Shown here in pieces: positions 9,816 through 19,226 of a DNA stretch of 64,000 nucleotides. The stretch is taken from positions 186,001 through 250,000 of the forward strand of contig NZ_QBKT01000007.1 of NCBI RefSeq assembly GCF_003054265.1, in the 5' to 3' direction. The notes below the pieces were generated by a model. The model saw only the letters and a program-made list of their open reading frames with translations. It made no database searches and was not told where the DNA came from. The DNA comes from Kordia periserrulae (GTDB lineage: Bacteria; Bacteroidota; Bacteroidia; Flavobacteriales; Flavobacteriaceae). How positions within the stretch are numbered: the first letter of the stretch is position 1; each line of letters starts with the position of its first letter. A program made the translations under genes and the position numbers.

Positions 9816-10117
9816 AAAATAATAAAACAATAGCATCTCAATGCTAACTACTAATTTTTAAATGATGAAAGAAAAACATAAAGTGACATATCTATCAAAA
9901 TATTGAAAAGCAAGGCAGCAGCGTTGGATAAAGATGAAAAGCTGTTTGAGCGCAGCGAGTTCTTTTCATCTGTGGCTGCGGTTGCCGTAGTCTTTTCTCA
10001 TATTTTTATAGTAAGTCTTGACTTTTTTGGTTCGTTTTTGTGTCAAGACAAAAATGAACGTTACTAAAAGTTTTATTGAATGTACAAATGAACTTGAATA
10101 ATTAAAATACACTTCAG
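9816..10117. other. Non-coding gap with a strong inverted repeat before the GH13 gene
   Basis: No gene is visible. At 10015-10049 GTCTTGAC and GTCAAGAC form an 8-bp inverted repeat with a 20-nt loop, and a competing hairpin pairs GTTCGTTTTTGT (10030) with ACAAAAATGAAC (10048). The two structures are mutually exclusive. They could act as a processing or termination signal between maltose phosphorylase and the GH13 gene. Confidence 0.45.
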
Positions 10118-12037
10118 ATGAAAAAACTACTCATACTAATCACACTCATAAGTTGCTTCTCGTGCAAACAATCAGAAGAAAAAACAACGGCAAACACTTC
10201 ATCTGAAACTATAACAGAAGTCAAAAACGACCTCGGACGTGTAGAACCGCCACATTGGTGGACAGATTTCAAAAACACCAAACTCCAACTCTTAGTCAAA
10301 CATCCAAACATTGCCACAGCAACACCAAGCATTGCAAACAGTAATATCAAAATAGAAAAGGTACAAAAAGGAGAAAGTCCCAACTATCTGTTCATCGATT
10401 TGGATATTGCCAAGGCAACAGTTGGGAAATTCAACATCGAATTCAAGCAAGAAAACGGAGAAATTCTCACGCAAACCTACGAACTCAAAGCACGCACAAA
10501 AGCGGCTGACCAATACATCGGTTTCGACAGCTCCGACGCTATCTATCTTATCACGCCAGACCGATTTGCCAATGCAAAACCTGAAAATGACATCTTTGAG
10601 AATTTAAACGAAAAAACCATCAATCGCGAGGATGACTATGCGCGACACGGCGGCGATATCAAAGGAATTACCACACACTTAAACTATATTGACGACTTAG
10701 GATTTACCGGAATTTGGTCATGTCCATTACTCACCAACGACATGAAAAGCGGTTCCTATCACGGTTATGCCATCACCGATTACTACCAAGTCGATCCCCG
10801 ATTCGGAACGTTTGACGAATACAAAGAATTGGCAGACAAAGCCAACGAGCGTGGCATGAAACTCATTATGGATCAAGTTGCCAATCACTGTGGTTTGGAG
10901 CATTGGTGGATGAAAGATTTGCCATTCAGCGATTGGGTAAACTATCAAAAAGACTTTGAAAACGGTGAAAAAATAACCTTTTCCAATCACAGACGTACTA
11001 CAAATCAAGATATCTATGCTTCGCAAAGCGACAAAAAAGGCATGAGCAACGGTTGGTTTGTAACCACAATGCCCGATTTGAATCAGCGCAATCCATTCAT
11101 GGCAAACTACATCATTCAAAATAGCATTTGGTGGATTGAATCCTTAGGTTTAAGCGGAATTCGCCAAGATACCTATCCATATCCTGACAAAGAATTTATG
11201 AGCAACTGGGCAGGCGCGATTATGACCGAATATCCAAACTTTTCTATTGTGGGTGAAGAATGGAGTTACAATCCGCTGTTAATTGGCTATTGGCAAAAAG
11301 GCGCAAAAAACAAAGACGGCTACGAAAGCAATCTCACCTCAACAATGGATTTTGCAATGCAGAGCAATACTGTACAAGCATTGAACGAAGAAGAAGCATG
11401 GGACAAAGGTTTGGTGAAAATCTATGAAGGTTTGGCAAACGATTTTTACTATACAAAACCAAAAGACGTGATGATTTTTCCAGACAATCACGATATGAGC
11501 CGCATCTTTACACAGCTCAAAGGTGATATTGCCAACACAAAAATGGCGCTGAGTTACCAACTCATGTTGCCGAGAATTCCACAAATCTATTACGGAACTG
11601 AAATTTTAATGAACGATTTTGAAAACCCTGGCGATCACGGGTTAATCCGAACAGACTTTCCTGGCGGTTGGCAAGGTGATACCGTAAATGCCTTTACAGG
11701 AGAAGGTTTGACAGACGAACAAAAAGACATGCAAGCGTATCTCAAAAAACTATTGAATTTCCGCAAAAACAACACCACCATTCACGAAGGAAAAACAGTG
11801 CATTTTGCGCCATTCATGGGAACGTATTTCTTGTTTAGAACCTCTGGTGAGGAAACCGTAGTGCATATCATCAACAAAAATGACAACCCAATTACGATAG
11901 ATTTAAAACGCTATGCAGAAATGAACCTAAAAGGAAAAACGCTCAAAAACGTAATCACAGGCGAGCAAATGACGTGGGGCGATGACATGGAATTCAAAGA
12001 AAAAGGAAGTATTATTTTGACAACCAAATTGAAATAG
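10118..12037 (+). CDS. GH13 alpha-amylase / neopullulanase-like lipoprotein
   Basis: This 639-residue enzyme would hydrolyse alpha-1,4-glucans or cyclodextrins at the cell surface or in the periplasm. The N-terminus is a lipoprotein signal with candidate lipidated Cys 13 or 16. A beta-sandwich domain (about 38-125, with RVEPPHWW, resembling the cyclomaltodextrinase N-domain) comes before the TIM barrel, which starts near residue 138 (AIYLITPDRF). The catalytic triad is complete: nucleophile D351 in GIRQD, acid/base E380 in VGEEW, and D459 in PDNHD. A short C-terminal beta domain follows. It resembles SusA/SusG-type enzymes of starch loci. The last codons join a 227-bp tandem repeat. Confidence 0.92.
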   Translation: MKKLLILITLISCFSCKQSEEKTTANTSSETITEVKNDLGRVEPPHWWTDFKNTKLQLLVKHPNIATATPSIANSNIKIEKVQKGESPNYLFIDLDIAKATVGKFNIEFKQENGEILTQTYELKARTKAADQYIGFDSSDAIYLITPDRFANAKPENDIFENLNEKTINREDDYARHGGDIKGITTHLNYIDDLGFTGIWSCPLLTNDMKSGSYHGYAITDYYQVDPRFGTFDEYKELADKANERGMKLIMDQVANHCGLEHWWMKDLPFSDWVNYQKDFENGEKITFSNHRRTTNQDIYASQSDKKGMSNGWFVTTMPDLNQRNPFMANYIIQNSIWWIESLGLSGIRQDTYPYPDKEFMSNWAGAIMTEYPNFSIVGEEWSYNPLLIGYWQKGAKNKDGYESNLTSTMDFAMQSNTVQALNEEEAWDKGLVKIYEGLANDFYYTKPKDVMIFPDNHDMSRIFTQLKGDIANTKMALSYQLMLPRIPQIYYGTEILMNDFENPGDHGLIRTDFPGGWQGDTVNAFTGEGLTDEQKDMQAYLKKLLNFRKNNTTIHEGKTVHFAPFMGTYFLFRTSGEETVVHIINKNDNPITIDLKRYAEMNLKGKTLKNVITGEQMTWGDDMEFKEKGSIILTTKLK

Positions 12038-12570
12038 CTGTGAGATATGAGTAGTGAGTAACGAGATTTTTTTTGAAATCAGCTGTCATTCCTGCGTAGG
12101 CAGGAACCCATAAAATATCTTAGTAGATTCCGCATCAAGTGCGGAATGACAAAGTATATATAAGAAACCAAACCGTCACTTCGAGTGATTTTATGTCATA
12201 TCGAGCGCAGTCGAGATAGATATGAAATAGTATCGAGAAGTACTTGGAAACAAAGTTTAACTAAATATAAGATATGAGTACTGAGTAGTGAGAGATTTTT
12301 TGAAATCAGCTGTCATTCCTGTGAAGACAGGAACCCATAAAATATCTTAGTAGATTCCGCATCAAGTGCGGAATGACAAAGTATATATAATAAACCAAAC
12401 CGTCACTTCGAGTGATTTTATGTCATATCGAGCGCAGTCGAGATAGATATGAAATAGTATCGAGAAGTACTTGGAAACAAAATTGAAATAGATGTGAGAT
12501 ATTAATAGTGAGTATTGAGATTTTTTTTGAAATCAGCTGTCATTCCTGCGTAGGCAGGAATCTATAAGTA
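12031..12570. repeat. Tandem array with 227-bp period starting at the end of the GH13 gene
   Basis: The marker GAAATCAGCTGTCATTCC begins at 12075, 12302 and 12529, exactly 227 bp apart each time. Each complete unit has a GTCATTCC double hairpin, then GTCACTTCGAGTGATTTTATG, then a TGTCATATCGAGCGCAGTCGA palindrome. The third unit stops after the first hairpin. Similarity on the left extends into GAAATAG, the last codons of the GH13 gene, which reappear at 12484 before the third unit. No open frame of note runs through the array. Confidence 0.82.
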
Positions 12571-12600
12571 ATGTGACTCAATACTAATCTAAAAATAAAA

Positions 12601-12652
12601 TTGTCATATCGAGCATTATCGTAGATACCGAGCGTAGCTCTAGAGATACTTT
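12601..12652. repeat. Solitary fragment of the palindromic repeat family
   Basis: The segment with TCGAGCATTATCGTAGATA and CCGAGCGTAGCTC matches the inner part of the MITE-like elements at 4129 and 29665 but lacks their terminal repeats. It ends just before the start of the esterase gene and completes the 632-bp gap. Confidence 0.6.
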
Positions 12653-12669
12653 AATAGTAAAAACATTTT

Positions 12670-14736
12670 ATGAAATTAAAACCAACTTTACTTATAATTA
12701 TTCTCCTTTTCCTCTCATGCAAAGGACAAAAAAAAGACGACAATACCGACGGTAAAAAGTCTGTCACGTTTGTTGTGACCAATTTGCCCGAAAATCACAA
12801 TTTTTCTAAAGACATCTATATTTCAGGTGATTTTGAAGGCTGGTCGGGCGGACGACCTGAATTAAAACTAGAAAAAAAGGATAGTACTTACTACAAAATA
12901 ACACTTCCAAATCACCGAGAAACCATCAATTTCAAATTTACACTCGGAAGTTGGGAAACCGTTGAACTCGACGCGCAACAGCAAAATATTGAAAACCGAA
13001 CCTATACGTTCAAAGAACATCCTGAAATGATTCAAGTTACCATTGGTGCTTGGTCTGATGGAAGCGAAAACGAAAAAATTTCTACCAAACAAGCCAATGT
13101 AGAAACTTTTGCAGAAAAGTTGGAAATGCCGCAACTCAATACCACACGAAAAATTCAAGTGTATTTACCGCCGAATTATGAAAATTCCCAAGCATCGTAT
13201 CCAGTTGTATATATGCACGACGGACAAAATGTGTTTGACAAAGCAACTTCGTATTCGGGTGAATGGGAAGTTGATGAAACGCTTAATAAACTACATGAAA
13301 CACATGGTTTAGAAGTCATCGTAGTGGCAATTGATAACAGCGAAGAGCGCATGCAAGAATACACCGCTTGGAAACATGAAAAATACGGAACGCCAAAAGG
13401 AAAAGAATATGTAGAATTCATCGCGAAGACACTAAAACCAGCTATCGACCAAAAATACAGAACCAAAAAAGATGCTCAAAACACTGCCATCATGGGAAGT
13501 TCTATGGGCGGATTGATTTCACATTACGCTGCATTTGCGCATCCTGATGTGTTTGGAAAAGCAGGCATCTTCTCGCCTTCGTTTTGGTTTTCGGAAGAAT
13601 TATTTTCCTTTACAAAGTCACATCTGGTGAACGCCAACAACTCAAAATTATACTACTTAATGGGCGAAAAGGAAGGTGAAGGTATGCTTGAGAATTTCAA
13701 TAAAATGCTTTCGTTACTGCAAACGAATAACTTTCCAATAAAGAACTATACAGCAAAGTTTTCTCCCGATGGCGTTCACAGTGAAACCTTTTGGCGAAGT
13801 GAACTCAAAGACGCTTTACTTTTTCTATTTTCTGATGACATACAAAAACAACCAAGCGACAAACCTATTGCGAAAGAAGTAACAACCGCGAAACTTTCAG
13901 CTGGGAAACTCATGCGTGTCGTGGACTTTCCTTCGCAATATATTGTACCAAGAAATGTTGATGTTTGGTTGCCAAATAACTATTCGTCTGACAAAAAGTA
14001 CAAAGTCTTGTATATGCACGATGGACAAATGCTATTTGATGCTTCTACTACGTGGAACAAACAAGAATGGAAGGTTGATGAAGTAGCTACAAAGTTAATG
14101 AATGAAGCTACCGTATACGAGTTTATAGTAGTGGCTCCGCACAATATTTCCGAAATTCGCTGGCAAGATTACTTTCCTCAAAAAGCATTTGACTATTTGA
14201 GTGCAGACGTTCAGAAAAAATTTCGTGAAGAAGCGGAGAAAAATAATTTCTCCTTACAATTTAATGCAGACAACTATTTAAAATTCCTTACGGAAGAATT
14301 AAAACCGTATATCGACACCACCTATTCCGTCAAAACCAAACGCGAGCATACGTATGTGGCTGGCTCCAGCATGGGTGGTTTGATTTCGATGTATGCCATG
14401 TGTGAATATCCAGAAGTTTTCGGTGCTGCAGCATGTATTTCCACACATTGGGTGGGTGCGCGACCGATGGAAAACAATCCGCTTCCTGAGGCGTTTTTCG
14501 CCTATATGGATGTGCATTTGCCATCACCTAAAACACATCGTTTCTATTTTGATTATGGTACTGAAACGCTAGATAAACATTATCCACAATACGCACCCAA
14601 AGTAGATGCCGTTTTTAAGAAAAAAGGATATACCAAAGCCAATTTTGTAAACCGAAAGTTTGAAGGTACCAACCATTCAGAGAATTCGTGGCAACAACGA
14701 TTGCACATTCCGTTAACTTTTTTACTAAAGAATTAA
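12670..14736 (+). CDS. Lipoprotein with starch-binding-like domain and two tandem esterase domains
   Basis: This 688-residue protein starts with a lipoprotein signal (Cys about residue 16). A beta-sandwich resembling CBM20/48-type glucan-binding domains covers about residues 28-125 (VTFVVTN, YISGDFEGWSGG). Two copies of an alpha/beta-hydrolase esterase domain of the putative-esterase/enterochelin-esterase family follow. The first has YPVVYMHDGQNVFD, the nucleophile S278 in GSSMGG and a likely His in GVHSE. The second has YKVLYMHDGQMLFD, S567 in GSSMGG and GTNHSE. Both look catalytically complete. It sits 3 bp before the GH31 gene. A role in removing acyl groups from decorated glucans is an inference; the true substrate is unknown. 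Confidence 0.85.
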   Translation: MKLKPTLLIIILLFLSCKGQKKDDNTDGKKSVTFVVTNLPENHNFSKDIYISGDFEGWSGGRPELKLEKKDSTYYKITLPNHRETINFKFTLGSWETVELDAQQQNIENRTYTFKEHPEMIQVTIGAWSDGSENEKISTKQANVETFAEKLEMPQLNTTRKIQVYLPPNYENSQASYPVVYMHDGQNVFDKATSYSGEWEVDETLNKLHETHGLEVIVVAIDNSEERMQEYTAWKHEKYGTPKGKEYVEFIAKTLKPAIDQKYRTKKDAQNTAIMGSSMGGLISHYAAFAHPDVFGKAGIFSPSFWFSEELFSFTKSHLVNANNSKLYYLMGEKEGEGMLENFNKMLSLLQTNNFPIKNYTAKFSPDGVHSETFWRSELKDALLFLFSDDIQKQPSDKPIAKEVTTAKLSAGKLMRVVDFPSQYIVPRNVDVWLPNNYSSDKKYKVLYMHDGQMLFDASTTWNKQEWKVDEVATKLMNEATVYEFIVVAPHNISEIRWQDYFPQKAFDYLSADVQKKFREEAEKNNFSLQFNADNYLKFLTEELKPYIDTTYSVKTKREHTYVAGSSMGGLISMYAMCEYPEVFGAAACISTHWVGARPMENNPLPEAFFAYMDVHLPSPKTHRFYFDYGTETLDKHYPQYAPKVDAVFKKKGYTKANFVNRKFEGTNHSENSWQQRLHIPLTFLLKN

Positions 14737-14739
14737 TTT

Positions 14740-17127
14740 ATGAAACTATTTAAAGTTCTATTCATAATATTTATAAGTGTTCAGTTTTCGCTGGCGCAGA
14801 ATGAAAATCGAACGTATCATCATGCCTCTTTCGATGGAAAATCAACACTGACAGTTGAAGTCAGTGATGGAATCTATTATTTACAGGCATACAATACAGA
14901 AATTATAGAAACAACCTTTATCCCGAAAGGAGAAAAACCACAAAAAGATTCGCATGCTGTGGTTATGAAATCTACATTTCCAACTATTAATTTTTTACAA
15001 AGCAAACAAGATGTCCGATTTGAAACAGAAGGCATTTCGGCAGAAGTAAAATTCTTTCCTTTTCAAATTTTATATTTCTACAAAGGAGAATACATCACTT
15101 CTGAGAAAAAAGGCTATCAAAAAGTTGAAAATGGCGAAGCAATTGAATTCAATCTTTCAAATGACGAAGTATTATACGGCGGCGGCGCGCGTGCGCTAGG
15201 TATGAATCGTCGCGGAAATCGTTTAAAATTATATAACCGCGCACATTACGGATACGAAACACATTCGGAATTGATGAACTATACAATGCCGATTGTACTC
15301 TCATCCAACAAATACCTACTGCATTTTGACAACGCGCCGATTGGCTATTTGGATTTAGACAGCAAGAAAGACAATACGCTTACCTACGAAACCATTTCAG
15401 GACGCAAAACCTATCAAGTGATTGCGGGCGATTCTTGGGAAGCGATTTTAGACAACTATACCAATTTGACAGGAAAACAACCATTGCCACCACGTTGGGC
15501 ATTTGGAAACTTTTCGAGCCGTTTTGGCTATCATTCGCAAGCGGAAACCGAAGCGACCATTGCAAAATTTAAAGAGGAAGAAATTCCCGTAGATGCAATT
15601 ATTCTCGACTTGTATTGGTTTGGAAAAGATATTAAAGGCACGATGGGAAATCTGCAAGTGTACAAAGATTCGTTTCCCGATGCCAAACAAATGATTCAAA
15701 ACTTAAACGAGCAAGGTGTAAAAACCGTTTTTATTACCGAACCTTTTGTGTTGACAACATCCAAACGTTGGTATGAAGCATCGAATTTGGGGATTTTGGC
15801 AAAAGATTCTATTGGAGAACCGTATAAGTTTGACTTTTATTTTGGAAATACAGGCTTAATTGATATTTACAATCCGAAAGGAGAACAATGGTTTTGGAAT
15901 ATTTACAAAGAACTCGCTGATTTAGGCGTTGCAGGCGTTTGGGGCGATTTGGGTGAACCCGAAGTTCATCCTGAAAAACTCATCCATCACACTGGAACTG
16001 CCAATGAAGTACACAACATCTACGGACACGATTGGGCGCGATTGGTCTATGAAGGCTATGCTAAAGACTTTCCCAATGTGCGACCATTTATTTTGATGCG
16101 TGCGGGCTATTCAGGTTCGCAGCGTTACGGACTTATTCCGTGGTCGGGTGATGTCAACAGAACTTGGGGCGGATTGCAATCGCAGCCCGAAATTGCGTTG
16201 CAAATGTCTTTACAAGGTTTGAGTTATATGCACTCGGATTTGGGCGGTTTTGCAGGCGCAAATTTGAATGATAATTTATACATCCGTTGGTTGCAATACG
16301 GGGTGTTTCAACCAATTTACCGACCGCATGCGCAAGAAGAAGTGCCGAGTGAGCCTGTGTTTCGTTCCGCACGAGCGAAAAAATTAGCCAAAAAAGCGAT
16401 TGAATTACGCTATCAACTATTGCCTTATAATTATACACTTGCTTTTGAAAACAACCAAAAAGGCACACCATTGATGCGTCCATTGTTTTTTGAAGAAACC
16501 GATAACAAAAAATTATATACCAATGCTTCTACCTATTTGTGGGGACACGACTTTTTAGTGACGCCGATTCTAAAAGATAGCGTAGCAACAAAAGAAATCT
16601 ATTTTCCAAAAGACGCCGTGTGGTTCGACTTTGAAACGGACGAGAAAATACTTGGTGGGCAAACGAAAATGGTGAAAACGAAGGAAACTGCAATTCCAGT
16701 GTTTGTGCGTGGTGGCGCATTTATTCCGATGGCAAAACCGATGCAAACCACGGCAAATTACGACGCCAATCAATTAGAATTGCATTATTATCACGATGAA
16801 ACTGTGGCTGAAAGTGAACGCACGCTCTATAATGACGATGGCGAAACTAAACATGCTTTTGAAAAAGGCATGTATGAGTTGTTGGAATTTGAAAGTGAAT
16901 TTGAAAACAATCGCTTGGAACTAGAATTGGAAGCAGAAATTGGCGAAAACTTCACACCAACCACCAAAGAAATTGACGTGATTGTTCACAACATTCAAAA
17001 AAAACCTAGAAAAGTAAAATTTCGCGGAAAGCGTGTTGACTTTAGTTGGAGTAAAAATAATAAAACTCTCCGCTTTACCATTACATCGAACACCAAAAAA
17101 GAACGTGAAATTACGATTAAACTATAG
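14740..17127 (+). CDS. GH31 alpha-glucosidase
   Basis: This 795-residue secreted enzyme (signal peptide about residues 1-19 ending in LAQ) removes glucose from the ends of malto-oligosaccharides. It has the N-terminal beta-sandwich, a TIM barrel starting near residue 248 (PPRWAFG) and C-terminal beta domains. The nucleophile is D403 in GVWGDLGEPE and the acid/base is D471 in PWSGD; FRSARAKK follows as in the family. It resembles SusB-like partners of starch loci in function, though SusB itself belongs to GH97. It starts 3 bp after the esterase gene and is followed after 18 bp by the second GH13 gene, so these three are likely cotranscribed. Confidence 0.93.
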   Translation: MKLFKVLFIIFISVQFSLAQNENRTYHHASFDGKSTLTVEVSDGIYYLQAYNTEIIETTFIPKGEKPQKDSHAVVMKSTFPTINFLQSKQDVRFETEGISAEVKFFPFQILYFYKGEYITSEKKGYQKVENGEAIEFNLSNDEVLYGGGARALGMNRRGNRLKLYNRAHYGYETHSELMNYTMPIVLSSNKYLLHFDNAPIGYLDLDSKKDNTLTYETISGRKTYQVIAGDSWEAILDNYTNLTGKQPLPPRWAFGNFSSRFGYHSQAETEATIAKFKEEEIPVDAIILDLYWFGKDIKGTMGNLQVYKDSFPDAKQMIQNLNEQGVKTVFITEPFVLTTSKRWYEASNLGILAKDSIGEPYKFDFYFGNTGLIDIYNPKGEQWFWNIYKELADLGVAGVWGDLGEPEVHPEKLIHHTGTANEVHNIYGHDWARLVYEGYAKDFPNVRPFILMRAGYSGSQRYGLIPWSGDVNRTWGGLQSQPEIALQMSLQGLSYMHSDLGGFAGANLNDNLYIRWLQYGVFQPIYRPHAQEEVPSEPVFRSARAKKLAKKAIELRYQLLPYNYTLAFENNQKGTPLMRPLFFEETDNKKLYTNASTYLWGHDFLVTPILKDSVATKEIYFPKDAVWFDFETDEKILGGQTKMVKTKETAIPVFVRGGAFIPMAKPMQTTANYDANQLELHYYHDETVAESERTLYNDDGETKHAFEKGMYELLEFESEFENNRLELELEAEIGENFTPTTKEIDVIVHNIQKKPRKVKFRGKRVDFSWSKNNKTLRFTITSNTKKEREITIKL

Positions 17128-17145
17128 CAATTAATACAAATACCA

Positions 17146-18588
17146 ATGAAAAAACTAAGTCTACTATGTATGTCGGTGTTATTTCTTTTTTCGTGCGAAA
17201 CAAAAAAGAAAGAAGCTGATACTACACCAAAAGAAGAAAAAGAAACGACCATCGCAGCGGTTTCCGCTGATATGATGGAAAGTGCTGTTATTTACGAAGC
17301 CAACATTCGTCAATACTCTAAAGAAGGTTCGTTTGATGCCTTTACAAAAGACATTCCGCAACTGAAGCAATTGGGCGTAAAAGTAATTTGGTTGATGCCT
17401 GTTTTCCCTATTTCAGAGACGAAGCGAAAAGCTACGGGAGGAGATTTTGCAAGTAAAATTGAAGATCCTGAAGAACGTAAAAAGTACTTGGGTAGTTACT
17501 ATGCCGTTTCAGATTTTACCAAAATCAATCCTGAGTTTGGAACGATTGAAGATTTTAGAGAATTGGTAAAAACGGCGCACGACAACGATATGTATGTAAT
17601 TTTGGATTGGGTTCCAAATCACACAGGTTGGGATCATACGTGGTTGAAAACGAACCCTGAATTCTACACTAAAAATGACAAAGGCGAAATTACCGATCCG
17701 TTAAACGAAGATGGAACGCCTGTAGGTTGGGCAGATGTTGCCGATTTGAATTACGACAACAAGGAACTGCGCAAAGAAATGATAAAAGACATGCAATATT
17801 GGATAACCGAAGAAGGCGTAGATGGTTTCCGTTGTGATGTGGCTGGTTCTGTTCCGACAGATTTTTGGGAAGAAGCGATTTCGCAATTGCGTGCTAAGAA
17901 AAATCTTTTTATGCTGGCAGAAGCGTGGGAACCTGAGTTACTAAAAGGAAATTTGTTTGATATGGTCTATGGTTGGGACACACACCATGTGATGAATCAT
18001 GTGGCACAAGGAGAAGCAACAGTAGCTAAATGGGATGCGCGCATGCAAGAAATTGATTCGTTGTATGAAGACGATGATATTTTGATGAATTTCGTCACCA
18101 ATCATGATGAAAACTCTTGGAATGGTACAATTGAAGAGCGTATGGGCAAAGCTGGTCCAGCGTTTACAGCTTTAATTTATGCAGCACCAGGAATGCCGTT
18201 GGTGTATTCGGGACAAGAATACGATATGAAACACCGTTTGAAGTTTTTTGAAAAAGATGAAATTCCGAAAGAAAAAGGCGAAATGTGGCCCTTGTTAGAA
18301 AAGTTGGGAACACTTAAAAATACCAATGTTGCGTTACATGGTGGAAAAAATGCGGCTTCCTATACAAAACTTACCACAAGCGAAGCTGATAAAGTGTTGG
18401 CATTTAAACGTGAAAAAGATGGTAAAAAAGTGTACTACATCGGAAACTTATCTGATGAAGCTGTGATTACCAAAATTGACTTAATAGGAAGTTTTACTGA
18501 CTATCTTACGGACGGAGCGGTAATGTTCCGAGAAGGACAAGATGTGGCGTTACAACCGTGGCAATATATGATTTTGATTGCGGAGTAG
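17146..18588 (+). CDS. GH13 alpha-amylase lipoprotein
   Basis: This 480-residue enzyme cuts alpha-1,4-glucan. It has a lipoprotein signal (Cys about residue 18 in LFSC), then a TIM barrel from about residue 45 (AVIYEANIRQYS). All GH13 catalytic residues are present: D231 in GFRCDVAG, E259 in LAEAW and D321 in NHDEN. A short C-terminal beta domain follows. The low-insertion barrel resembles maltogenic or oligosaccharide-acting alpha-amylases in flavobacterial starch loci. It is the last gene of the cluster; two hairpins lie downstream. Confidence 0.92.
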   Translation: MKKLSLLCMSVLFLFSCETKKKEADTTPKEEKETTIAAVSADMMESAVIYEANIRQYSKEGSFDAFTKDIPQLKQLGVKVIWLMPVFPISETKRKATGGDFASKIEDPEERKKYLGSYYAVSDFTKINPEFGTIEDFRELVKTAHDNDMYVILDWVPNHTGWDHTWLKTNPEFYTKNDKGEITDPLNEDGTPVGWADVADLNYDNKELRKEMIKDMQYWITEEGVDGFRCDVAGSVPTDFWEEAISQLRAKKNLFMLAEAWEPELLKGNLFDMVYGWDTHHVMNHVAQGEATVAKWDARMQEIDSLYEDDDILMNFVTNHDENSWNGTIEERMGKAGPAFTALIYAAPGMPLVYSGQEYDMKHRLKFFEKDEIPKEKGEMWPLLEKLGTLKNTNVALHGGKNAASYTKLTTSEADKVLAFKREKDGKKVYYIGNLSDEAVITKIDLIGSFTDYLTDGAVMFREGQDVALQPWQYMILIAE

Positions 18589-18644
18589 GTTTTAATGTAG
18601 CGATTTTTTAATGAAACAATGTAGCAGTTGTTTCTACATCTTTG

Positions 18645-18708
18645 AAAACATCCTTGCAAGGAAACATGGCGAAATTATCCGTCACTTCTCGCAAGGATGT
18701 TTTTTTTG
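18645..18708 (+). terminator. Rho-independent terminator of the maltodextrin operon
   Basis: AAAACATCCTTGC (18645-18657) pairs with GCAAGGATGTTTT (18691-18703), a 13-bp perfect stem with a 33-nt loop followed by T-runs. It lies 57 bp after the last glycosidase gene. Confidence 0.7.
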
Positions 18709-18829
18709 TTTTTAGATGTTGATTTCGTCTTTGCGAGAAGCAAAACCGACGCGGGAATCTGGTAATTCTAAAACGGAAATGTGCTTTGAAGTATAAGATT
18801 ATTTCCTCGCAAAGGAGAACATATAAACA

Positions 18830-18954
18830 ACAAAAAGAGCCTTCTTGCGAAGGCTCTTTTCTCTTACCAAAAATTGGTTATTATTATTTGGGGTCTTAGG
18901 GTAATAAGGGAAATAATTTATAACCAATAAATTACTTTAACCATGAAAAAAAGT
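18830..18954 (-). ncRNA. Candidate structured small RNA (minus strand, about 125 nt)
   Basis: On the minus strand a perfect -7 box TATATTTG (plus-strand CAAATATA at 18961-18968) is followed by three nested elements. The first is a weak hairpin around GTTAAAG. The second is a long stem of ATTGGTTATAAATTATTT against AAATAATAATAACCAAT (18872-18928), with a C-rich loop containing CCC, CCC and CCCC. The third is a terminator stem with a 12-bp perfect match (18832-18859) and a T-run. No -33 TTG is seen at the usual spacing. A possible 8-codon frame (MVKVIYWL) lies inside and may be chance. The rest of the 18589-19226 gap holds nothing else I recognise. Confidence 0.5.
18832..18859. terminator. Perfect 12-bp terminator hairpin
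   Basis: AAAAGAGCCTTC and GAAGGCTCTTTT enclose the loop TTGC. T-runs exist on both strands, so it can stop transcription either way; on the minus strand it would end the candidate small RNA. Confidence 0.8.
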
Positions 18955-19173
18955 TAAGTCCAAATATAACACCTCTATTCCACAAAACCCTATATATTAG
19001 ACAATAACTTATAATACTTCGATGAATGAATAGTTTTTGTAGATGAATGTAAATGCTGCTGACAAATTACTGTTAATTTTTTTCATTTTTGTTGCTTTTA
19101 GGCTAGAAAAAAAGCTACAAAACAGTACATAAATAACAGCTTTTCGCCATTTTTAGTAGCTCTATTCGAAGGA

Positions 19174-19200
19174 TTGAAAAAAGTTTTATCAGTATCTTTG
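19174..19200 (+). promoter_or_regulatory. Promoter of msrA
   Basis: A TATCTTTG -7 box (19193-19200) fits the Bacteroidota consensus TAnnTTTG, and TTG at 19174-19176 lies 16 bp upstream. This spacing is at the short end of the range. The msrA start is 26 bp downstream. Confidence 0.55.
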
Positions 19201-19226
19201 TGTTCTTGTTTGAAAAAGAAAACCTC

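Noticed and set aside
9816-10117. Possible remnant of an insertion sequence or transposase
   Set aside because: Only inverted repeats are visible; no frame in either direction gives a transposase-like protein.
9200-12669. Possible CRISPR array in the repeat-rich gaps
   Set aside because: The repeats are 160 and 227 bp units with hairpins, not short repeats with unique spacers, and no cas gene is present.
18866-18955. An 8-codon minus-strand frame (MVKVIYWL) as a leader peptide for attenuation
   Set aside because: No downstream minus-strand gene follows before the terminator, so an attenuation role is not supported; it is noted only as part of the candidate RNA.
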